A stretch of DNA of 37,720 bases, taken from assembly GCA_022448345.1 (NCBI GenBank), contig JAKVCB010000025.1:1-37720 (forward strand). The letters run 5' to 3'. The notes under the pieces were generated by a model. The model was not told the origin of the DNA. It searched no databases and was given only the letters and a program-made list of their open reading frames with translations. Below, in pieces: positions 23,982 through 32,687 of this stretch; positions within the stretch are counted from its first letter, which is position 1, and each line of letters opens with the position of its first letter. This stretch comes from Pirellulales bacterium (GTDB lineage: Bacteria; Planctomycetota; Planctomycetia; Pirellulales; Lacipirellulaceae). A program made the translations under genes and the position numbers.

Positions 23982-25343
23982 TTATTTGCGAATGCAGTAA
24001 AGATGATCCATGGTGCGGATGTAGAAGGCGCGTTCCCAAACAGCAAAGGAAGCTAAAGATCGCTCGCCAAGATCATTGCGCGACTGTTCAAGAAACTCTT
24101 TCGCAGCTTCATACACACAGCACTCACCCTCTTCGCTTTGAATATAGATCAGCCCATTGGCGACTAACGGCGAAGCCGAATATTTTCCCCCCAGCCGTTC
24201 TCGCCAGTGCAGTTCGCCGGTGGCCACATCGCGGCAGGTGGCAATCCCCTGGTCGCTGATCAAAAAGAGAGATTTGCCAACCACCGCTGGAGAGGGCGTA
24301 TGAGGCACGTATTTGTCGGTTTGCCAGGCAACGTGGGTTTCAGTCACATCCCCTTGGCCGTCGGGGCGAATTGCAAGTAACGAAGGCGGCCCCACATAGC
24401 CAGTGCAAATAAAAACCAGCCCCTCGGCGTACACTGGTCTTGGAATCACCGACCACCTATTTGGATAACAGACTCGCCAGAGTTCCTTGCCGTTTTCAGA
24501 GTTGTAACTGCAGACGGCATGACTTCCTGGACTCACAATTTGTTTCTGGCCATTCACCGAAATCTCAAGTGGAGTGGCAAAAGAAAAAGTTTCTGATTGG
24601 GCAGACGGCCGATCCGTTTTCCAAATTGTGGCACCCGTATTGCAGTCAAGAGCAACAACAAAGGCTTTGTCGTCACCATCACAATTAAAGACGAGACGTT
24701 CGCCGGACAAAATGGGGGATCCACCATTTCCGTGGACCGGATCGAATGAAAATGACTGATTGCGCCACACCACCGTGCCATTCAAATCGAGTGCCGCGGT
24801 ACCCATGGTGCCAAAATGGACATACACACGATCCCCACTGGCAATCGGCGTTGGGCTGGCTTGACTGTTCTTGCCATGGGAGGAAGTTCGCGTGCCGACT
24901 GGAACACGAAAGACTTCTGTATCCCACACAATCTCCCCCGAAGATGGATCCAGGCAGACCGTTCGCAGTACATGCTCTGTCGCCTCCTGGTCTTTGGAAA
25001 TCACTACCGCAGTTGTAAGGAAAAGCTTTCCCCGGTGAATCACCGGTGATGACCATCCCTTGCCAGGAATTTTTACCTTCCAGACAACGTGGGTCGCCTG
25101 GTCCCAATGGACCGGCAATGATTGAGAATCAGCGTGCCCTGCCCCGCCCGGCCCACGAAATTCTGGCCAGTCGGCCGCCTGACTGGGATGAAGAGTGAAC
25201 CCGCCCGACAGCACCGCTACGAAGATGAACATTACCACCCTGATCCGTCGACCTGGGAGCAGCAGTCTGTTTTCAAGGGTCGCCGCGGGGCATTTCCCGA
25301 TTGATTTCACCAAGTCAAAGGGCACATTTCCTCCAAAGATCAC
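23982..25343 (-). CDS. Secreted PQQ-like beta-propeller protein
   Basis: This protein of up to 453 residues carries repeated PQQ-like blades: VLRTVCLDPSSGEIVWDTE, GTAALDLNGTVVW, AFVVALDCNTGATIWKTD, AVCSYNSENGKELWRV and IATCRDVATGELHWRERLGG. It opens with the planctomycete-typical ADWPEFRGPGGAGH directly after a signal peptide ending HPSQA. Such proteins form eight-bladed propellers outside the cytoplasm; most are of unknown function and lack proof of PQQ binding. The frame begins with GTG at 25343. An ATG at 25232, with an AGGGTGG sequence just upstream, is an alternative start giving 416 residues, but it loses the arginines (RRIR) that make a good signal-peptide N-region. No operon partner is visible. 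Confidence 0.9.
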   Translation of the reverse strand: MIFGGNVPFDLVKSIGKCPAATLENRLLLPGRRIRVVMFIFVAVLSGGFTLHPSQAADWPEFRGPGGAGHADSQSLPVHWDQATHVVWKVKIPGKGWSSPVIHRGKLFLTTAVVISKDQEATEHVLRTVCLDPSSGEIVWDTEVFRVPVGTRTSSHGKNSQASPTPIASGDRVYVHFGTMGTAALDLNGTVVWRNQSFSFDPVHGNGGSPILSGERLVFNCDGDDKAFVVALDCNTGATIWKTDRPSAQSETFSFATPLEISVNGQKQIVSPGSHAVCSYNSENGKELWRVCYPNRWSVIPRPVYAEGLVFICTGYVGPPSLLAIRPDGQGDVTETHVAWQTDKYVPHTPSPAVVGKSLFLISDQGIATCRDVATGELHWRERLGGKYSASPLVANGLIYIQSEEGECCVYEAAKEFLEQSRNDLGERSLASFAVWERAFYIRTMDHLYCIRK

Positions 25344-25566
25344 TTACATGCGCATTAGTTGATTCCACGAACGATTCGTCGGTTGTCTCCTGGTTAATTT
25401 ACCTGGAAATTCGATCGTCGCAAAGCGACTCGGCTCTCTGCTTCTTTCGAGGGATCGCTCTGGCCAGCTTTCCATCTGTTTTGCCCCCAAAGGGCCAAGG
25501 ATGACAATCTGCCAACGAGCAAATAGAATAAGGGGATTCGCCGACCTTTCCTCCCCAAGCCCCCAA

Positions 25567-28500
25567 ATGATGGTCCACTCTTCTTTCAAACCCATCATCC
25601 AAGGCATGGTTTTTGCTTTGGCCGTTTTTTTTGCCCCCCTTGTGGTGGCACAGCAACCGAGGGAAGAGGAGCAGCTAGCGTGGAACCTGGCGGAGATTCC
25701 GGCCGCCTGGAAAACGGTGGAAAATGAGGCCCGTTCCGAAGAAGGTCTCTGGCAGTGGTATCGGTGCGTGGTAAAGATACCCAACGCGTGGCGGGGCCAG
25801 GACCTCAAGCTGTTTTGCGAAGCCGTCGACGATGCACGCGAACTGTTTTTCAACGGCCAACTGCTGGGTACCTTGGGGACGGTCCCGCCCGAGTATCGAA
25901 GTGGACTTGGCAAATCGATGTCCTTTCCGGTCGAGGCTCGTCATGTTCTCTTTGGCCAGTTGAATATCGTTGCGATTCGCATCTTTCACAAGCAGGGCCG
26001 CACCGGGTTTAACGTGGCCGCACCGGTCCTGTTTGGCGAGAACCAAGCAATTCGCCTGCGCGGAACATGGGAAACGCTCCGTGGTGACAATATGCTGTGG
26101 GCTAACCTCTCGACACGTGACCAGGTCCATCAGGATGCCACGTTTACGCAGCTCGATGATGCCGCACACGTCACCGCAACTCTGAAAAAGCTTGACGATG
26201 ACAAGGGCCCGTTGACGGTTGATGAAACACTGGCAGCCATAACGATCCCCAGCGACCTGCAGATCGAAGCCGTGCTGGGTGACGGCGATATCGGCCAACC
26301 GGTGTCGTTCAAATTTGATGAACGGGGCCGTCTGTGGGTCATGCAATACCTTCAATACCCCTCACCGGCCGGATTGACCATGGTGAGCAGGGACAAGTTT
26401 TTACGAACCGTATACGACCAGATTCCCGCACCCCCGCCCCACCACTTTCCCGGTCGTGACAAGATTACGATTCATGAGGACCAAGACCACGATGGCTACT
26501 TCGAGACACAGAAAACTTTTCTAGACGGCCTGAGTCTGGCGACGTCGTTTGCCCGTGGTCGGGGGGGAGTATGGGTGCTGAACCCGCCTTACCTGCTTTT
26601 TTATTCCGACCGCGACGGCAACGATGTGCCTGATGGCGATCCAGAAGTTCACCTTGAAGGGTTTGGGCTGGAAGACTCCCACTCAGTTGCCAATAGCCTG
26701 CGGTGGGGCCCCGATGGGTGGCTGTACGCCTGCCAAGGAAGTACTGTCACCGGCAATGTGCGGGCTTACGGCAGCACAACCAAGCCGCAGCACTCGATGG
26801 GGCAATTAATCTGGCGTTATCATCCAGAAAGACGTCTGTACGAGATTTTTTCCGAGGGAGGTGGCAACGCATTCGGCATCGAGATTGATTCTCGCGGGCG
26901 GATTTATTCAGGACACAACGGGGGAAACACGCGTGGATTTCACTATGTCCAGGGAGGCTATTACCAAAGGGGTTTTGGTAAACACGGGGCCTTGTCGAAT
27001 CCCCACGCGTTTGGATATTTTGCCCCGATGAAGCATCCTGACGTGGAGCGGTTTACGCACGATTTTGTGATTTACGAAGACGGCCTGTTACCAGAGGCCT
27101 ACCGTCAAAAACTGTTTGCCGTCGACCCGCTTGGCAGCCGCGTTGTCTATAGTCGATTGCACGCGACTGGCTCCAGTTTTGCAACCGAGGATGTGGCCTA
27201 TGCGGTCGAATCGAACGACCCGTGGGTGCGTCCGGCGGAGATTGACGTTGGTCCTGACGGCGCTATTTACGTCAGCGATTTCTACGAGCAACGGATCGAT
27301 CATGCGAGCCACTACCAGGGGCGAATCGACCGCGCCAGCGGCCGGATTTATCGACTGGGGCCCGCCGGAGAGTCCTCCAGGACGCCAAACGGCCACCACG
27401 ACCTGTCGTCTCTTGAAACCCCCCAACTGGTCGAGCGATTGCTCGCCACCCTGCACCACTGGGAGGTCGACACGTTGCTCCGTTTGCTGGGAGATCGCCG
27501 TGACAGGACCGCGATCGGGCCCCTCCAAAAAGCGCTCCATGAAAATGGTCCCTTCGCCCTGCGTGCCCTCTGGGGACTGCACCTCTCGGGCGGACTTAGC
27601 GAACCGCAGGCACTCAAATTGCTGGCCCACACCGACCCCTATGTGCGGCTGTGGACCGTTCGCCTTACGGGCGATGATCGCGTCGTGTCGGAGCAGATGG
27701 CAAAGCGACTCGTCCAGCTAGCCCTGGAGGAACCGCACGTCGAGGTGCGGTGCCAGCTTGCATGTTCTGCCCGGCGACTCGGGGCGACACAAGGCCTCCC
27801 GCTGATCCGCAATTTAGCCCAACACGATGCCGATGCCACAGATCCATTTATTCCCCTTTTACTCTGGTGGGCAATGGAGGATGCCATCGACTCTGATCCC
27901 GCGAGAGTCCTGGCGTTATTTAACGACGAGGACTTCTGGCAACTACCCTTGGTCAAGCAGGCGATCCTACCGCGGATCTTGCGCCGGTTTGCAGCCACTG
28001 GGAGGCGAGCCGATCTGGTAACATGTGCAACTATTCTGCAGCTTCCCCCAGCGGCAGCTAACCGCGATGCATTACTCGCCGGCTTCGAAGAGGCCTACGA
28101 AGGCCGATCGCTTGCTGACCTGCCCGATGAGCTGGTGGCCGCAATGGCGAAAGTAGGAGGAGGCTCTCCCGTTTTGCAATTACGACAAGGCAGTCCGCAG
28201 GCGATTGAAAAAGCCTGGACCGTGATTCTGGATGAGCAGGCAGACCTCCAAGAGCGAATCTCGCTTGTTGAGGTCCTTGGACAGATCCGGTGCCGCGACG
28301 CGGTTGAAGAATTAATGGCGCTGATCGCCGCACCTGTCGAGGTGCGATTGCGTATCGCTGCGTTGACGGCATTGGGGCAGTTTTCAAATCCGGAAATTGG
28401 CAGCGGACTTGTCGAGCAGTTTAACCGCTTCGAGGGAGATCCACTTGCGGTGGTCCAAACGGTGCTTGCCAGTCGCCCAGCTTGGGCGGTGGAATTGCTC

Positions 28501-29103
28501 GCCGCAGTCGACCGGGGCGATGTTCCACCCGAACTTGTCAGTTTATCCACCGTGCGGAAAATGTTGCTGCATCAAGATCCCCAGGTGGACAAGCTCGTCC
28601 GCAAGCAGTGGGGAAATATTGAAGGAGCCACCACCGCAAAAATGACCGCAGAGTTAGCCCGTTACAGCCAGGTGATTGGTCTTGGTTCCGGGGATCCCTA
28701 TGCGGGCAAGAGGCTCTACCTACGTACCTGCGGGGATTGTCACCAACTTTTCGACACGGGTGGGAAAATCGGGCCTGATCTGACCGCGTTTAAGAGAAGT
28801 GATTTACGTTCTATGTTGATGAACGTGATCAATCCCAGCCTCGAAATTCGAGAAGGGTACCAAAACCACGTGATTATCACGAATCATGGTCGTATTCTCA
28901 GCGGATTAATTGTCGACCAGGACTCCCAGGTAGTGGTCGTCAAAAGTGCAGATGGTCAGCAAACCGTCATCCCCCGCGACGAGATTGAGGATATCACCGC
29001 CACCACCCGCTCGCTCATGCCAGAGGGCTTGTTGACACCACTGAAAGACCAGGAACTACGCGATTTATTCGCCTATCTGCGGTCGACCCAGCCCCAGCCG
29101 TAG
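25567..29103 (+). CDS. Giant secreted PVC-type membrane-bound dehydrogenase/HEAT/cytochrome c protein
   Basis: This 1178-residue protein has a signal peptide (about 1-28, ending VVAQQ). A jelly-roll sugar-binding-like domain follows (about 30-160; DDARELFFNGQLLGTLG resembles GH2-type binding domains). Next is a propeller domain of the membrane-bound-dehydrogenase type (about 205-610; FKFDERGRLWVMQYLQYP, GLEDSHSVANSLRWGPDGWLY, GGNAFGIEIDSRGRIYSGHNGG, EIDVGPDGAIYVSDFYEQR). A HEAT-like helical region spans about 640-1000. At the end is a c-type cytochrome with heme motif CGDCH (residue 1055 on) and a possible Met ligand in SLMPEG. The family is abundant in planctomycetes and probably oxidises sugars or alcohols with electron transfer through the heme. 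The ATG at 25567 starts a proper signal peptide; an upstream ATG at 25501 is less likely. It is divergent from the PQQ-like gene. Confidence 0.92.
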   Translation: MMVHSSFKPIIQGMVFALAVFFAPLVVAQQPREEEQLAWNLAEIPAAWKTVENEARSEEGLWQWYRCVVKIPNAWRGQDLKLFCEAVDDARELFFNGQLLGTLGTVPPEYRSGLGKSMSFPVEARHVLFGQLNIVAIRIFHKQGRTGFNVAAPVLFGENQAIRLRGTWETLRGDNMLWANLSTRDQVHQDATFTQLDDAAHVTATLKKLDDDKGPLTVDETLAAITIPSDLQIEAVLGDGDIGQPVSFKFDERGRLWVMQYLQYPSPAGLTMVSRDKFLRTVYDQIPAPPPHHFPGRDKITIHEDQDHDGYFETQKTFLDGLSLATSFARGRGGVWVLNPPYLLFYSDRDGNDVPDGDPEVHLEGFGLEDSHSVANSLRWGPDGWLYACQGSTVTGNVRAYGSTTKPQHSMGQLIWRYHPERRLYEIFSEGGGNAFGIEIDSRGRIYSGHNGGNTRGFHYVQGGYYQRGFGKHGALSNPHAFGYFAPMKHPDVERFTHDFVIYEDGLLPEAYRQKLFAVDPLGSRVVYSRLHATGSSFATEDVAYAVESNDPWVRPAEIDVGPDGAIYVSDFYEQRIDHASHYQGRIDRASGRIYRLGPAGESSRTPNGHHDLSSLETPQLVERLLATLHHWEVDTLLRLLGDRRDRTAIGPLQKALHENGPFALRALWGLHLSGGLSEPQALKLLAHTDPYVRLWTVRLTGDDRVVSEQMAKRLVQLALEEPHVEVRCQLACSARRLGATQGLPLIRNLAQHDADATDPFIPLLLWWAMEDAIDSDPARVLALFNDEDFWQLPLVKQAILPRILRRFAATGRRADLVTCATILQLPPAAANRDALLAGFEEAYEGRSLADLPDELVAAMAKVGGGSPVLQLRQGSPQAIEKAWTVILDEQADLQERISLVEVLGQIRCRDAVEELMALIAAPVEVRLRIAALTALGQFSNPEIGSGLVEQFNRFEGDPLAVVQTVLASRPAWAVELLAAVDRGDVPPELVSLSTVRKMLLHQDPQVDKLVRKQWGNIEGATTAKMTAELARYSQVIGLGSGDPYAGKRLYLRTCGDCHQLFDTGGKIGPDLTAFKRSDLRSMLMNVINPSLEIREGYQNHVIITNHGRILSGLIVDQDSQVVVVKSADGQQTVIPRDEIEDITATTRSLMPEGLLTPLKDQELRDLFAYLRSTQPQP

Positions 29104-29312
29104 ATTACCGCTGGATTTTTTACGGAGAATTTTTCCAGGGCGGCCAATGCTAGCAGTCCACTGCGGACCCACAATCTCTTTGCCGCGAAATTACGGTGGC
29201 ATTAAACCTCCGAGGAGGGTTATCTTTAGCCTACCGTGGCTTGCCCGGTCGTTTGAGACTAGCATTTTGCAATCGGTGAATTTTCCAAGACAAATAGAAT
29301 GGAGGCGGTGCG

Positions 29313-29546
29313 ATGCGAAAGTTGTTAAGTTTTGTGGTTATCCTGGCCATCGTGATTGGTGTTGTCGGCTTTGCGCGGGGTTGGTTCACCTTTGCCAGCC
29401 AAAAAGGGGCCGGGGGAACCAACGTGGAAGTTCACATTGATGACCAAAAGATTGAGGCCGACGTAAAAGGGGCCGGTGCAAAAGCAAAGCAAGGACTCGA
29501 AAGCCTTGAGCAGGATGCGGAAAACGCTCTGCACAGCAAGAAATAG
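29313..29546 (+). CDS. Small single-span membrane protein, unknown function
   Basis: This 77-residue protein has one N-terminal membrane segment (about residues 4-21, preceded by RK) and a soluble tail that is alanine-, lysine- and glutamate-rich and likely helical (KIEADVKGAGAKAKQGLESLEQDAENAL). I do not recognise a named family; the layout resembles small envelope proteins linked to stress in many bacteria. A GGAGG site seven bases before the ATG makes it a solid gene despite its size. It lies 209 bases after the cytochrome gene and 427 bases before the PGPGW-type gene, all on the + strand. Confidence 0.85.
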   Translation: MRKLLSFVVILAIVIGVVGFARGWFTFASQKGAGGTNVEVHIDDQKIEADVKGAGAKAKQGLESLEQDAENALHSKK

Positions 29547-29973
29547 CCAGGTGTCATTCGGCAACCTTTGCATTCCCTGCGGTTTGCAAATCGGTTTGCC
29601 GCCAGAGAGGTCGACCCATCAGGAACTCTCCAGCTAACGAGGCCTGGTGCAGGGTGGCGTGTCACCTGACTGGTGCTGCGCCTGTGGGCTGAAGTCCTTG
29701 CGACCCCCTGGCTGGTGACCTGGCTTGCTGGCGACTCCGATTGGCTGGCCACCTGGATGCTGCCAAAGCGGCAGCCGAACAAGGCTCCACCAGAAACCGT
29801 AAATCGACCGGCGTATTGAAAATAGCAGGGCGTGCGGGATCGAATGGTCGTGCTGTTTCCATCCACCTGGCTCCGATCACGGGCCACCAAACTCGCTCGA
29901 TCAGGGTTCGGGATAGAAATCGGGGGTTTAGCGACAAACAGACATCAACCTCCCCAGAGGCGGCCCGATTGCA
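29547..29973. other. Intergenic region, 427 bases
   Basis: No gene is supportable. A stretch at about 29708-29758 is rich in CTGGCTGG/CTGGTGACC-like short repeats, with several overlapping near-copies of CTGGCTGGTGACCTGGCTTG. The rest is unremarkable. Confidence 0.5.
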
Positions 29974-30393
29974 ATGGAACCGTGGAACCACCTGCTTAAA
30001 ATCGTTTTTTGGGGGACGGTCGGTTTGTCGCTCATCGGAGTTGTGCTTCTTCCCCTGTTGGTGATTCGCCTTCCTGAGGATTACTTTATTCCGCTGAATC
30101 GGCGACGGGCCTCGACAGGTACCAACCGCATGAGGCGACCGGTGGTCGTCGTAATCAGGAACCTACTTGCTGTTCCCCTTTTTCTGGCAGGAGTCCTCAT
30201 GCTCTTCACTCCGGGACAGGGCATCCTGATGATCTTGCTTGCACTCTCGGTGGCCAGTTTCCCGGGCAAGGACCGGCTGGAACGGCGGCTGATTGCATTT
30301 CCAGGAGTGCTGGCAACCTTGAACATGATTCGCATCAGGGGTGGCAAACCACCGCTGGAAAATCCCTTGATCCCCGAACAGGAAAAGAGATGA
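29974..30393 (+). CDS. PGPGW-type small membrane protein
   Basis: This 139-residue protein has two or three membrane spans (about 6-30 and 62-92). The hallmark stretch FTPGQGILMILLALSVASFPGKDRLERRL matches the PGPGW family of small membrane proteins, although the core reads TPGQG rather than PGPGW. The function of the family is unknown. No strong ribosome-binding site precedes the ATG; CCCCAGAGGC lies about nine bases upstream. It precedes the sigma-54-driven BON gene on the same strand and may belong to the same envelope-stress group, but it lies upstream of that promoter. Confidence 0.8.
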   Translation: MEPWNHLLKIVFWGTVGLSLIGVVLLPLLVIRLPEDYFIPLNRRRASTGTNRMRRPVVVVIRNLLAVPLFLAGVLMLFTPGQGILMILLALSVASFPGKDRLERRLIAFPGVLATLNMIRIRGGKPPLENPLIPEQEKR

Positions 30394-30500
30394 AAATTCG
30401 GGCTGAATGGGTCGCCTGCCAGATCGACAGAAGGTCCTACTTGTCCGTGCCACGCAGTGCGGGTCCGAGTGAGCCTGAAGCAAACTGTTTCTATTTTTTA

Positions 30501-30517
30501 TTGGCACGCAGTTTGCA
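30501..30517 (+). promoter_or_regulatory. Sigma-54 promoter, perfect consensus, upstream of the BON gene
   Basis: TTGGCACGCAGTTTGCA matches the RpoN consensus TTGGCACG-N4-TTGCA at every defined position, with GG and GC exactly one turn (12 bases) apart. Transcription would start near 30528, leaving a leader of about 110 bases before the BON-domain gene at 30639. An activator-binding site could not be identified, though CACGCAGT recurs about 50 bases upstream (near 30452). Confidence 0.85.
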
Positions 30518-30638
30518 GAAAAACCGTTACTCGTGTTTTGCTAGGTGAACTTTCTTGGTGTGCGGTGCGTAGGTCTTGGGATCTGACTCGTGTCCACATG
30601 ACCTTCACGGATGTCTTATAACTGGGGAAATTAAAGGG

Positions 30639-30908
30639 ATGGTTGTTCTTTTGGAACTGTTGGAAAAAGCGGTAGCCCCTGGATTGCCAAAACTTTCAGA
30701 GCCTGTAAAAGGGGCACCTTGTGCTGCCTTCCGATGCAGTGACCGGCCCGGCCTGATGGGAGTGGAATGTGAATTGCACGAGGGAATGGCTGTGTTACGG
30801 GGAAGCGTTCCTTCCTATTACATGAAACAAATCTCTCAGGAATATGCCAAAGAACTTCAAGGGGTCGAACAGGTCGTCAACCACTTGGTGGTGACGCCGG
30901 CATCCTAA
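30639..30908 (+). CDS. BON-domain protein
   Basis: This 89-residue protein consists mainly of one BON domain (about 25-85), a small alpha/beta fold that binds phospholipid or other envelope components. Support comes from GVECELHEGMAVLRGSVPSYYMKQISQEYAKELQGVEQVVNHLVV, read in pieces as strand, turn GxV, helix and the closing VVNHLVV strand. No signal peptide is visible, so it may be cytoplasmic or membrane-peripheral. The ATG at 30639 is preferred over the longer frame from 30576, whose extra residues are not domain-like. A perfect sigma-54 promoter lies about 120 bases upstream, implying activation by an enhancer-binding regulator under particular conditions. Confidence 0.88.
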   Translation: MVVLLELLEKAVAPGLPKLSEPVKGAPCAAFRCSDRPGLMGVECELHEGMAVLRGSVPSYYMKQISQEYAKELQGVEQVVNHLVVTPAS

Positions 30909-31244
30909 GGCCATTCACTCCACGATCGTTATTTCCAGAGGGATGTTTTCGGCCACTCAAGCCAACTCTATCTTGAGTCGCCATTTTCAAAAATTTTCTT
31001 TGGTACCGAACCAGTCCGTGGGCGCCTCTCCGAGAATCCCAGCATGGAAATGGAAACCCATGTAACCTCGACGGTTGCGAGGATTTCTCAAATTTTTCTG
31101 CCACTTCACCACGACCGGGCCCTTCGTGGCCACCGGAAATCCACTCGCAGAGCGTCACCCCAGGGGTGGACAATGGTGGCTCGTTGGCGGTAAACAACCC
31201 TGGGGGCTTCTGGTGCCCGATCGTGATGGTTGTTTCCTTTTTTC
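30909..31244. other. Intergenic region, 336 bases
   Basis: Nothing recognisable. The short frames on both strands overlap one another and the following gene and have no protein-like character. No terminator with a T-run was seen after the BON gene. Confidence 0.5.
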
Positions 31245-32132
31245 ATGGCGAACGTTCCTTTGTCCGAGTCCTCACAAGCCCCACACAGACTCATCTCGAG
31301 AGTTTTTGTCCTCATAACGGCGCTGCTGTTTGCCACCGGCGGGACGGCGATCAAACTCAGTTCGTTATCCAACTGGCAAATTGCCTGTTTTCGATCGGGC
31401 CTGGCAGCGGTCGTTTTATTGCTACTGCTACCAGGCTGTTGGCGGTGGTGGTGGCGTCCCTCTTCTCTGATCGTGGGAACTGCTTTTGGCATAACGCTTA
31501 TTCTTTTTGTGACAGCCAACACCCTGACCACGGCAGCCAATGCCATTTTCCTGCAATATACGGCGCCAATTTATGTGTTACTACTTGGTCCGTTGCTGCT
31601 TGGCGAAAAGAATCGGCGGAGCGATCTGTTGGTCATGGCCGTCATCGTTGTGGGAATGCTCCTCTTTTTTGTGGGCCAGCCAATACCACTGCCTACTGCA
31701 CCAGACCCCTTGCTGGGAAACTTGATTGCAGTTATTTGCGGTGTGACGTGGGCGTTAGCCATCCTCGGGCTGCGTTGGCTGAGCCAGAAATCGAATGCCG
31801 CAGTCGCAGGTGGAGCTGCAATCATCGCCGGTAATATCGCGGCTTGCCTGATATGCTTGCCCTGGGCTTTTCCAGTCGCCAATGCTTCGCTGACCGATTG
31901 GGGCGTGGTGACTTTCCTCGGTACGATTCAGATTGCGCTTGCGTATTGGTTTCTTCTGCGAGGTATTTCTCAGGTGCGCGCGCTAGAAGCTTCCGTCATC
32001 CTCGCCTTCGAGCCGGTAATGAGTGGCGCCTTAGCATGGATGGTACACGGCGAGCTTCCTGGTCTATTCGCTGGGGCCGGGTGTGCCCTTATTTTATTCG
32101 GTGTTATTGCGAAGTTGATCCGCAATGATTGA
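31245..32132 (+). CDS. EamA/DMT-family transporter
   Basis: This 295-residue membrane protein has ten hydrophobic spans in two EamA repeats, as in drug/metabolite transporters such as RhaT, RarD and YdcZ relatives. The first repeat contains ALLFATGGTAIKLSSLSNWQIACFRS and NAIFLQYTAPIYVLLLGPLLLGEK. The second has GVTWALAILGLRWLS and EASVILAFEPVMSGALAWMVHGE, whose end GE/P pattern is characteristic. It probably exports amino acids or other small metabolites. The ATG at 31245 is taken as the start; an in-frame TTG at 31230 is possible. No strong ribosome-binding site is visible. It stands 71 bases before a small secreted protein on the same strand. Confidence 0.92.
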   Translation: MANVPLSESSQAPHRLISRVFVLITALLFATGGTAIKLSSLSNWQIACFRSGLAAVVLLLLLPGCWRWWWRPSSLIVGTAFGITLILFVTANTLTTAANAIFLQYTAPIYVLLLGPLLLGEKNRRSDLLVMAVIVVGMLLFFVGQPIPLPTAPDPLLGNLIAVICGVTWALAILGLRWLSQKSNAAVAGGAAIIAGNIAACLICLPWAFPVANASLTDWGVVTFLGTIQIALAYWFLLRGISQVRALEASVILAFEPVMSGALAWMVHGELPGLFAGAGCALILFGVIAKLIRND

Positions 32133-32203
32133 ACCTCCGGAAAGGGCACATCGCCGTTGGGATTTGATTTAAACATGTCTGCTCGAAAACAGGGAGCCTG
32201 AAG

Positions 32204-32662
32204 GTGAGACGAATTCATTTAAGCCCATTGATAATCAGCTTGTTTTTTGGCGGGGCCACATTGATCGTCGCCGACGACTCGAGACGCGAAGTGACAGAAT
32301 TGGACAAGCCTACCCCGGCGATTCACGGGTCCGTCGTTATCCTCAAAGAAGCAATGACCAACAACACATCCGTCAATCTTGGCGGCCTAGTGGTCGTTCT
32401 GATCCCTGATTCGCAGAGCCACCCGCCGCAGGAGATTGCCGTACACGCTTCCTCGCCACAGGCAACTTTCCTGGGGCATGTCCGCGGAGCACGATCGACC
32501 GACGACGGACAAACCCTGTTTGGCGGCGGTTATACCTGGTACTTGTTTCGTGCTTCCGAACTCACCAAAAACCTTCAAATCGATGTCAGCTACATACCCA
32601 ACGGGAACCAAACTCCGACGCGCATCCATCGTACCCACCAGATAGAAATTCAATCGGAGTGA
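32204..32662 (+). CDS. Small secreted protein of unknown function
   Basis: This 152-residue protein opens with a signal peptide (MRRIHLSPLIISLFFGGATLIVADD, cleavage near residue 23). The mature part is beta-rich (IHGSVVILKEAMTNNTSVNLGGLVVVLIPDS, YTWYLFRASELTKNLQIDVSYIPNG) and could be a small immunoglobulin- or transthyretin-like sandwich; I do not recognise a named family. The start is GTG at 32204 with a GGGAG site ten bases upstream. It is convergent with the PEP-CTERM protein gene, 25 bases away, and 71 bases after the EamA gene. Confidence 0.75.
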   Translation: MRRIHLSPLIISLFFGGATLIVADDSRREVTELDKPTPAIHGSVVILKEAMTNNTSVNLGGLVVVLIPDSQSHPPQEIAVHASSPQATFLGHVRGARSTDDGQTLFGGGYTWYLFRASELTKNLQIDVSYIPNGNQTPTRIHRTHQIEIQSE

Positions 32663-32687
32663 ATGAGCATGGCCCGAGGCTGGAAAA

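Noticed and set aside
29258-29272. Sigma-54-like site ending in TTTTGCA before the small single-span protein gene
   Set aside because: The -24 element lacks the required GG (it reads GA), so it is probably not functional.
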